64,000 nt of DNA from Pseudomonas sp. FP1742. GTDB lineage: Bacteria; Pseudomonadota; Gammaproteobacteria; Pseudomonadales; Pseudomonadaceae. The notes below the pieces were generated by a model. That model was not told the origin of the DNA and ran no database searches. It saw only the letters and a program-made list of their open reading frames with translations. The stretch is taken from NCBI RefSeq assembly GCF_030687145.1, contig NZ_CP117460.1, positions 6,138,001 to 6,202,000 on the forward strand, written 5' to 3'. Below are positions 57,947 to 64,000 of this stretch, one piece after another. Made by a program: the position numbers and the translations under genes. Numbering within the stretch: the stretch's first letter is position 1; the number at the start of each line of letters is the position of its first letter.

Positions 57947-58849
57947 CTACTGCACCGGCTCACTCACCGGCTTGGCGATAATCGCCTTCAACTCGCTGGT
58001 CATCGAAAACTCAAGGTTCAACCCCTTGGGCGGAATCGGCTGCTGGAACCAGCGGTTGTAGATGCCATTGATTTCCCCCGAGCTGTACAAATCGGCGAGC
58101 GTCGCATTCACCAACTCAAGAAATTGCGGATCGTCCTTGCGCACCATGCAACTGTAGATTTCCCGCGATTGCTCCTCGCCCACCACCACCCACTTATGCG
58201 GATCGCGAGCCTTGGCCCGTTCACCGTAGAGCAGCGCGTCGTCCATGTAGAACGCCGCCGCCCTTCCCGACTGCAGCATCTGGAACGCTTCGCCATGGTC
58301 CTTGGCGCTGATCACGAACATATCGATCTTGTGATCGACGTTGTAGCTCTTCAGAAACCGCTCGTTGGTGGTGCCGGCGGTGGTCACGACGTTCTTGCCA
58401 CGCAAGTCGGCGAAGCGCTTGATGCCGCTGTCCTTCGCCGTCAGCAACTGCCCTTTCACGTAGATGAACCCGTAAGAAAACGCCACTTGCTGCAGGCGCT
58501 CGGCGGTCACGCCGGTAGAGCCGCATTCAAGGTCGACCGTGCCGTTCTGCACCAGCGGAATGCGCGTTTGCGAGGTCACCAGGTTGTACTTCACCTGCAG
58601 ATCCGGCCGCGCAAGCCTTTGCTTGATGCGCTCGACAATCTTGCTCGCCAGATCCACCGAATAGCCCATCGGCTGCCCGCTTTGGTCACCCACGTAGGAG
58701 AACGGTACTGACGCGTCGCGATAACCCAGCGTGATGCTGTTGGCATTGGCGACCTTGCTCAGCGTGCCGGTCAGTGGCGCTTCATTGGCCTGAACCTGAC
58801 TGCCGAGCAGCAGGCCGAGGGTGCAGCCGATCAACGTGATTTTTTGCAT
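57947..58849 (-). CDS. dguC: Amino-acid periplasmic binding protein, DguC-like
   Basis: 300 aa. Signal peptide MQKITLIGCTLGLLLGSQVQA, then the Glu/Asp-type binding fold (SITLGYRDASVPFSYVGDQ, GYSVDLASKIVERIK, TVDLECGSTGVTAERLQQVAFS, NGIYNRWFQQPIPPKGLN). It lies 27 bp downstream of a D-amino-acid dehydrogenase gene and belongs to the same operon. In P. aeruginosa, the dguRABC cluster (D-glutamate utilisation) ends with such a protein, so D-Glu or related acids are the likely ligand. No permease genes are adjacent. Confidence 0.72.
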   Translation of the reverse strand: MQKITLIGCTLGLLLGSQVQANEAPLTGTLSKVANANSITLGYRDASVPFSYVGDQSGQPMGYSVDLASKIVERIKQRLARPDLQVKYNLVTSQTRIPLVQNGTVDLECGSTGVTAERLQQVAFSYGFIYVKGQLLTAKDSGIKRFADLRGKNVVTTAGTTNERFLKSYNVDHKIDMFVISAKDHGEAFQMLQSGRAAAFYMDDALLYGERAKARDPHKWVVVGEEQSREIYSCMVRKDDPQFLELVNATLADLYSSGEINGIYNRWFQQPIPPKGLNLEFSMTSELKAIIAKPVSEPVQ

Positions 58850-58876
58850 TGTTATTCTCCGTTGTGGGTAAGGCGA

Positions 58877-60121
58877 TTAGCGGTGATGCGGAGGTGTCAG
58901 GCCCTGCATGTCGATCGAGGGTACGCGCCGGGCAATCAAATCACCCAGCAGCCGAGCGCTGCCGCAGGCCAGGGTGAAGCCGAGGGCACCATGGCCGAGG
59001 TTGAGCCAGAGGTTGCGGTAGGCCGTGGCGCCAATCAACGGCACGCCGCTGGGCGTGGCCGGGCGCATCCCGGCCCATTCGATGGCCGCGTCGTAATCGC
59101 CGGCATTGGGCAAGGTTTCCCGGGCCTGGCGCTTGATCAGCGCCAGGCGTTTGGGATCGAGCGCCGGGTCGAAGCCGACAATGTCGACCATCGCCGCCAC
59201 GCGCAATTGCGCACCAATGCGGGCGTAAACGATCTTGCGGTTGTAATCGGTGATGCTCAGCTGCGGCGCATGGTATTCGGCGCGGATCGGCACGGTCAGG
59301 CTGTAGCCCTTGAGCGGGTACAGCGGCAGGTTCATGCCCGGCAATGCCAGCGCCGGGCTGCGATGACCGGCAGCGATCACCAGTTGCTCGACCGGCAGCA
59401 CCTGCGCGCCCATTTCGACGGCCTGCACCGCGCCGTCCCCGTGGCGAATGCCGGTGACCGTGCGGCCCGGCAAAAACTCGCAACGCCCCGACGCCTTGAG
59501 CCGGGCCACCAGTTGCTGGCAGAACGCATGGCAATCGGCGACTTCTTCATCGGGCGTGTAGATCGCCCCCACGAACGGCGCCTCGGCAAGTGCCGGCTCC
59601 AGCTGTACACACTCGGCCTGGGACAACACCTGTTGCTGTCGCGGATCCGTCAGACCTTGGCGCGCACGCTCGAAACTCGCGATCTCACGAAACGTCACCA
59701 GTTTGCCGTTGCGCCGCCAGTCGAAACCGTCGAGGAGGTCTGCGTCGCGCCAGTCTTGCAACGTGGCCTGGCTCAGCAACGCCAGACGCAGCAGATGCGC
59801 GCCATTGCGCTGATTCACCGAACGCCGGCAGGCCGCCACAAAGGACGCCATCCAGCGCCATTGCGCCGGGTCCAGGCGCGGGCGCAGCTTCAAGGGCGAA
59901 TCACCGCGCAATATCCAGCCCAGCGCCTGCAACGGCACACCGGCATCCGCCAGTGGCGCGACATAGCGGTAGGACAACTGGCCGCCGTTGGCGAAGCTGG
60001 TTTCGCTGGCAAACGATTCCCGGGCCTCGATGAGCGTCACGTCGATGCCGTCGCGAACCAGTGCGTAAGCCGTCGTCAGCCCGATGACGCCGCCACCGAT
60101 AATGCAAACCCGCTGAGCCAT
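58877..60121 (-). CDS. dguA: FAD-dependent D-amino-acid dehydrogenase, DguA/DadA-like
   Basis: 414 aa DAO-family flavoprotein oxidising D-amino acids to keto acids. FAD motif VCIIGGGVIGLTTAYALVRDG at the N-terminus, FANGGQLSYRYVAPLAD as in DadA, and C-terminal LWLNLGHGALGFTLACGSARLL. ATG 60121 has AAGGAC upstream. The divergent LysR gene and following binding protein match dguR and dguC of P. aeruginosa, but the RidA-type deaminase DguB, normally between them, is absent. DadA proper is usually paired with an alanine racemase, also absent here, favouring DguA. Confidence 0.78.
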   Translation of the reverse strand: MAQRVCIIGGGVIGLTTAYALVRDGIDVTLIEARESFASETSFANGGQLSYRYVAPLADAGVPLQALGWILRGDSPLKLRPRLDPAQWRWMASFVAACRRSVNQRNGAHLLRLALLSQATLQDWRDADLLDGFDWRRNGKLVTFREIASFERARQGLTDPRQQQVLSQAECVQLEPALAEAPFVGAIYTPDEEVADCHAFCQQLVARLKASGRCEFLPGRTVTGIRHGDGAVQAVEMGAQVLPVEQLVIAAGHRSPALALPGMNLPLYPLKGYSLTVPIRAEYHAPQLSITDYNRKIVYARIGAQLRVAAMVDIVGFDPALDPKRLALIKRQARETLPNAGDYDAAIEWAGMRPATPSGVPLIGATAYRNLWLNLGHGALGFTLACGSARLLGDLIARRVPSIDMQGLTPPHHR

Positions 60122-60228
60122 GTCTGTCCTTAAGCGTTGTTGGAACATGCCTCAGGTTAGGACCAGGTGACAGGCGTTGAACAATGCATAAAGATGCCTG
60201 ACCCATAAACAAAGGTTATGGACTTGCC

Positions 60229-61137
60229 ATGCGACTGCGACACATCGAGATTTTCCAGGCCATTCGCCAGACCGGTTCGGTCAGTGGCGCCGCCCAGTTA
60301 CTGCACGTGTCGCAGCCGGCGGTGAGCAAAGTGCTGCAACACGCCGAACAGCAACTGGGCTTTGCGTTATTCCTGCGGGTGCGCGGTAAATTGCAGCCGA
60401 CGCCCGAAGCCCTGGAGCTTGAGCGCGAGGTCGATAAGGTTACTGAAAGCCTGCAAGGCGTGCGCCGCCTGGCCCAGAGCCTGCGCCGCGAACCGGGCCA
60501 CAGTGTGCGGATCGGCGCAATCCCGGCGCTGGCCTTGTCGCTGCTGCCGCCGGCGATCAACGAATGGACGCAACGCTACCCGGAAATCGTCTGCGAACTG
60601 TCCAGCGCCCACAGCCGTGAGCTGATGCAGAACCTGTTGATGCGCGAAGTGGATGTCGCCCTGACGCTGCAACCGCCGGATCATCCGGGCTTGAAGGCAC
60701 AGACCCTGGCCTGTGGAATGTTGGTGGCGCTGGCGCCGAAGGGCTATTGGGCCGACGACACTCACGGTAAACCATTGCCGTTGATCGAACTGGCCGGTGC
60801 GCCGCTGATCGGCCTGTCCAGCGCCGACCCGTTGGCCGCCCGGCTCGACAGCTACCTTGAGGCGGTCGAGCCGCCGCCAAAAGTACGCATCGCCGTGCAG
60901 ACCTATTCGCTGGCGCGGGCGATGGTTGAATCCGGGGCCGGGTTGGCGGTGATCGATCCGTTCACCGCCCTCGGCGCATCCCCCTCCACCACGGCGATTC
61001 GCCCCCTGGCACCAGCGCTACCGATCACCTTGTACGCAGTGACCCGCGCCGACGAACCGCCGCCGCATACCTTGAACGATTTATTGCAGGTGTTCAGCCG
61101 ACGGGCGCAGGCGCAACTGGATCATTTACCCCCGTAA
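60229..61137 (+). CDS. dguR: LysR-family regulator, DguR-like
   Basis: 302 aa. N-terminal helix-turn-helix (LRHIEIFQAIRQTGSVSGAAQLLHVSQPAVSKVLQHAEQQLG) and a LysR substrate-binding domain from ~90. It diverges from dguA-dguC across 107 bp, the standard arrangement for a LysR activator of the opposite operon, and corresponds in position to DguR, which responds to D-glutamate in P. aeruginosa. It overlaps no other gene; trhA converges on its 3' end only 5 bp away. Confidence 0.78.
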   Translation: MRLRHIEIFQAIRQTGSVSGAAQLLHVSQPAVSKVLQHAEQQLGFALFLRVRGKLQPTPEALELEREVDKVTESLQGVRRLAQSLRREPGHSVRIGAIPALALSLLPPAINEWTQRYPEIVCELSSAHSRELMQNLLMREVDVALTLQPPDHPGLKAQTLACGMLVALAPKGYWADDTHGKPLPLIELAGAPLIGLSSADPLAARLDSYLEAVEPPPKVRIAVQTYSLARAMVESGAGLAVIDPFTALGASPSTTAIRPLAPALPITLYAVTRADEPPPHTLNDLLQVFSRRAQAQLDHLPP

Positions 61138-61142
61138 AGGCC

Positions 61143-61760
61143 TCAAAGCACATAAAACCAAATCGCCACAAAGTGCAGCAAACTCCCGGCGATCACGAAT
61201 AGATGCCAGATCCCATGGGCGTGGCGCAGGCGATGGTCGAGGGCGAAAAAGATAATCCCTACGGTATAGAGCACCCCACCCGACGCCAGCCAGGCAAAGC
61301 CGACAGGGCCCAGTGCCGCCAGCAGCGGCTTGACCGCCACCAGCACGATCCAGCCCATCACCGCGTAGATCACGATCGACAGAATCCGCGCTTCCGAGCG
61401 CGGTTTGATCTCCTGCAGGATGCCGATCAGCGCCAGCCCCCAGACAATCCCGAACAGGGTCCAGCCCCACGGCCCGCGCAGGGTTACCAGACAAAAAGGC
61501 GTGTAACTGCCGGCGATCAGCAGGTAGATCGAAAAGTGATCGACCTTCTGCATGATCGCTTTCTTGCGCCCACGCACGCTGTGGTAAACGGTCGAGGCGC
61601 TGTACAGCACCAGCAAGGTGAATGCGTAAATCGCCACGCTGACGATCTTCCACGGGCTGCCGTCCATACTGGCGATCACCAGCAGCCACACGCCCCCGAC
61701 AAATGCTGCGACAGCCCCGACCAAATGCGTCCAGGCGTTCAATCTTTCCCCGTGATACAT
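61143..61760 (-). CDS. trhA: Hemolysin III / TrhA-family membrane protein
   Basis: 205 aa with seven hydrophobic helices, of the PAQR-like hemolysin III group. Conserved pattern: ERLNAWTHLVGA at the start, YSASTVYHSV, VDHFSIYLLIAGSYTPFCL, and HLFVIAGSLLHFVAIWFYVL at the end, with His/Ser/Asp residues of a putative metal site. E. coli TrhA affects membrane energetics; the hemolysin name is historical. Convergent with the LysR gene. Confidence 0.9.
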   Translation of the reverse strand: MYHGERLNAWTHLVGAVAAFVGGVWLLVIASMDGSPWKIVSVAIYAFTLLVLYSASTVYHSVRGRKKAIMQKVDHFSIYLLIAGSYTPFCLVTLRGPWGWTLFGIVWGLALIGILQEIKPRSEARILSIVIYAVMGWIVLVAVKPLLAALGPVGFAWLASGGVLYTVGIIFFALDHRLRHAHGIWHLFVIAGSLLHFVAIWFYVL

Positions 61761-61917
61761 GTATTGCTCACCTCTACGTTCATTAACGCCGCGCGCAAGG
61801 CTCAGGCCTCAAGGTTAAAAGCGCAATGTTTCAGAACACAATGCCCCCTACGAAAGCCATCAAGCCAAACGTCAGCCAATTGGGCACAATCGGGACATTC
61901 GAATAAGAGTCTGGCCC

Positions 61918-62832
61918 ATGTTGATCGATGAAGAGTTGACCCTGAAAAAACTCGAGGTGTTCCTGGCCTTCATGCGCACCGGCAACCTGGCCCGCGCCGC
62001 CGTCGAGTTGCAGACCAGCAACGTCAGCGTGCATCGCGCCATCCACTCCCTGGAAAGCGCCCTGCGCTGCCCGCTATTCAAGCACGAAGGCCGCAACCTG
62101 ACCCCGTTGGAAAGTGCTTATGTGCTGGAAGAGCGGGCGCAGAAGCTGATTCAGGACGTGCTCGAAACCGTGCGTCTGACCCGCGAAGCCGCCGGGTTCT
62201 CCGCCGAACGCTTCAAACTCGGCTCGCTGTATTCGCTGACGGTGAAGACCGTGCCGCAGCTGATCATGGGCCTGAAAATCCGCCGCAGCGAACTCAATAT
62301 CGACCTGATTCTGGGTTCGAACATCGACCTGCTGTACAAGCTCAAGAACATGGAAGTCGACGCGATCCTGGTATCGCTGGACGACAGCGTCAACGACCCG
62401 GACTGCGAACAGATCCCGCTGTTTTCCGATGACATCTTCCTCGCCACCCCGGCGGACTCGCCCTTTGCCCAGCGGACCGAAGTCGATCTGGCCGAGGTCC
62501 GTGACGAAACGTTCATCACCTTGACCCAAGGCTTCGCCACGCACCAGGACGGTATTCGGGTGTTCAAGCAGGCGGGGTTCGAGCCGAAGGTGGCGATGCA
62601 GGTCAACGACATCTTCACCCTGCTGAGCATGGTCAGCTCGGGGGTGGGTTATGCGTTGCTGCCGGGGCGGATTGCGGCGGTGTATGAGAACCGGGTGAAG
62701 CTGATCCCATTGCAGGAAAAGTACCGGTTGCAGCAGCACATTGGCGTGGTGTTTCTCAAGGCCAAGGAGCGCGACCCGAATTTGCTGGCGCTGTTGGCGG
62801 AGTGTCGGATGTATGCCAATCGGCAGGTTTGA
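61918..62832 (+). CDS. mdcR: LysR-family regulator of malonate use, MdcR
   Basis: 304 aa. N-terminal helix-turn-helix (LKKLEVFLAFMRTGNLARAAVELQTSNVSVHRAIHSLESAL) and LysR ligand domain. It converges on madM, the last gene of the malonate decarboxylase/transport operon, the position of mdcR in Pseudomonas. It would activate mdc-mad genes in response to malonate. The mdcABCDEGH genes should lie beyond the right edge of the window. Start ATG 61918 has no strong ribosome site. Confidence 0.82.
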   Translation: MLIDEELTLKKLEVFLAFMRTGNLARAAVELQTSNVSVHRAIHSLESALRCPLFKHEGRNLTPLESAYVLEERAQKLIQDVLETVRLTREAAGFSAERFKLGSLYSLTVKTVPQLIMGLKIRRSELNIDLILGSNIDLLYKLKNMEVDAILVSLDDSVNDPDCEQIPLFSDDIFLATPADSPFAQRTEVDLAEVRDETFITLTQGFATHQDGIRVFKQAGFEPKVAMQVNDIFTLLSMVSSGVGYALLPGRIAAVYENRVKLIPLQEKYRLQQHIGVVFLKAKERDPNLLALLAECRMYANRQV

Positions 62833-62847
62833 GACCGTGTCGCTCCC

Positions 62848-62928
62848 TTCGCGAGCAAGCCCGCTCCCACATTAGATCGAGTAGTTACCAAGAACTCGGT
62901 CAACTGTGGGAGCGGGCTTGCTCGCGAA
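62848..62928. repeat. REPIN 17 (tail-first REP pair, 35-nt spacer)
   Basis: Inverted REP arms at 62848-62870 and 62906-62928 between convergent mdcR and madM. Confidence 0.9.
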
Positions 62929-62958
62929 GGCGTCAGAACAGGCGAATCGAATCGTAAC

Positions 62959-63723
62959 CTAGCCAACAATCCCGCGAACAATGAAGTACAGCAACGAAGG
63001 CCCAAGCAAGCACCCAAGCCCGGTATGGAACGTCGCCGTCAACGCACCATAGGGCACCAGCCGCCGATCCGTCGCCGCCAACCCGGCCGTCACACCGCTG
63101 ACAGTCCCGGCCAACCCGCCAAATACCATGGCCGAACGTGGGTTATCCAGGCCCATCCAGCGCGCGGCCATCGGCGTGCCGACCATCACCAGAATCGCCT
63201 TGATCAACCCGGTAGCAATCGACAGCGCCATCACATCGGATGAGGCCCCGATCGCCGCACCCGTCACTGGCCCAACGATGTACGTCACCGCGCCCGCGCC
63301 AATGGTGGTCATGCTGATCGCATCGCGATAGCCGAACATCCAGGCAATGCTCGCCCCGACAATGAACGGCAGAATCGTCCCCAGCAGCAGCGCGATAGCG
63401 CCAATCATCCCGGCCTTTTTCGCTTCGGTGGCCTGCACCTCGAACGCCGTGGCGACGATGGCGAAGTCACGCAGCATGGCGCCGCCCATCAAACCGATGC
63501 CGGAAAACAGTGACAAATCCGCCAGGCCTTTTTGCCCGCCGGTCATGGTGCCGCCGACCCAGGCCAGCACCAGGCCGATGACGATGGCAATCGCCGAGCC
63601 GTGAATCCGCCCGAAAGTCAGGCGTTTGGACAACACCACCGACACCCACATGATCACGCCAACGAACGCGAACGCCGTGACCAGACTGTTATTTACCAGG
63701 CCTTTCTCAATGAGTTCCCACAT
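62959..63723 (-). CDS. madM: Malonate transporter subunit MadM
   Basis: 254 aa integral membrane protein, larger subunit of the sodium/malonate symporter MadLM. Several hydrophobic helices with MTGGQKGLADLSLFSGIGLMGGAMLRD and AGAVTYIVGPVTGAAIGASSDV are typical. AGGAGG lies within the end of madL, one base separating the two genes, so they are translationally coupled. Last gene of the malonate operon, facing mdcR. Confidence 0.92.
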   Translation of the reverse strand: MWELIEKGLVNNSLVTAFAFVGVIMWVSVVLSKRLTFGRIHGSAIAIVIGLVLAWVGGTMTGGQKGLADLSLFSGIGLMGGAMLRDFAIVATAFEVQATEAKKAGMIGAIALLLGTILPFIVGASIAWMFGYRDAISMTTIGAGAVTYIVGPVTGAAIGASSDVMALSIATGLIKAILVMVGTPMAARWMGLDNPRSAMVFGGLAGTVSGVTAGLAATDRRLVPYGALTATFHTGLGCLLGPSLLYFIVRGIVG

Positions 63724-63724
63724 A

Positions 63725-64000
63725 TCAGCGACCTCCTACTGGCGTGCCGACCGGGGTGACTTCCACTGGCTCATCGGGCAAGGGTTCGCCTTTGTGGCTC
63801 CGGCTGATCAGGGCAATGGTGCAACCGCAGAGCACCACCGAACCGATCGCCGCCAGCACCGCCACCGGGCCGCCGTGCAGGGCAGTGACGACGTTCTGTT
63901 GCGCCGCCATGGCAACCACCACCGGAATGTACATGGCGCCCCAGAAGCCGACGCCCAGTTCACAATCCTTGGTCATGCCGCCGCGTTTTTGCATCCACAA
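63725..64000 (-). CDS. madL: Malonate transporter subunit MadL (5' truncated by the window edge)
   Basis: 91 codons of the C-terminal part are present; the N-terminal helices lie beyond base 64000. Seen: RGGMTKDCELGVGFWGAMYIPVVVAMAAQQNVV and a following hydrophobic helix, as in MadL. It directly precedes madM, with which it forms the malonate carrier. No start codon is assigned because the frame stays open at the edge. Confidence 0.9.
   Translation of the reverse strand: MWMQKRGGMTKDCELGVGFWGAMYIPVVVAMAAQQNVVTALHGGPVAVLAAIGSVVLCGCTIALISRSHKGEPLPDEPVEVTPVGTPVGGR

Overview
The window is chromosomal DNA of a fluorescent-group Pseudomonas (P. fluorescens lineage). Three things point there: high GC with Pseudomonas-style codon use; 17 paired REP elements (REPINs) of the GTGGGAGCGGGCTTGC type between genes; and gene order matching known Pseudomonas blocks (choXWV-betT-betIBA; fba-pgk-epd-tkt-sahR-metK; ahcY-metF-rhlE; yceI-amine oxidase-bioA-rsmE). 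I see no rRNA, tRNA, CRISPR array, prophage or insertion sequence.

Layout. 1-9.3 kb: choline uptake and oxidation to glycine betaine (ChoXWV ABC importer, BetT carrier, BetI repressor with a 20-bp operator, BetB, BetA). 9.6-13.9 kb: a TldD/PmbA-type pair and an MdtD-like drug exporter. 14.1-24 kb: DbpA helicase, a YhiN-type flavoprotein, YccS, an orphan binding protein, ElaA, a small winged-helix protein, a YgjP-type metallopeptidase and a REC-PAS-GGDEF-EAL protein. 24.2-27.4 kb: accessory-looking segment with a PL7 alginate lyase, a DUF6124 protein behind a striking structured leader, and a hipBA toxin-antitoxin pair flanked by partial copies of the fba 3' end. 27.5-36.3 kb: central carbon (fba, pgk, epd, tkt) running into sahR-metK. 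36.6-45 kb: LigB, small envelope proteins, MltA and several transporters. 45.1-50.8 kb: promoter, SAH riboswitch, ahcY, metF, an orphan binding protein and RhlE. 50.9-57.8 kb: YceI/cytochrome b, a YVTN beta-propeller protein, an amine oxidase with a repeat-bearing tail, BioA and RsmE. 57.9-64 kb: D-glutamate utilisation genes (dguC, dguA, dguR, apparently lacking dguB), TrhA, and the malonate genes mdcR/madM/madL.

How genes work together. The choline block imports choline by two routes and oxidises it in two steps; betaine serves as osmoprotectant and as a methyl and carbon source. The methyl cycle is covered at three points: metK makes SAM, ahcY removes SAH, metF supplies methyl-THF. SAH appears to be sensed twice, by the ArsR-methyltransferase regulator SahR next to metK and by an SAH riboswitch in front of ahcY.

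The most unusual item is the 5' leader of the DUF6124 gene (25163-25384). One central strand can pair with either of two identical flanking strands, the second abutting the start codon, as expected of a switch. Other leads: the hipBA insertion scar at fba, a near-leaderless sahR promoter beside a perfect 12-bp inverted repeat, discrete REPIN spacer lengths, and an EAL domain missing its metal-binding Asn.
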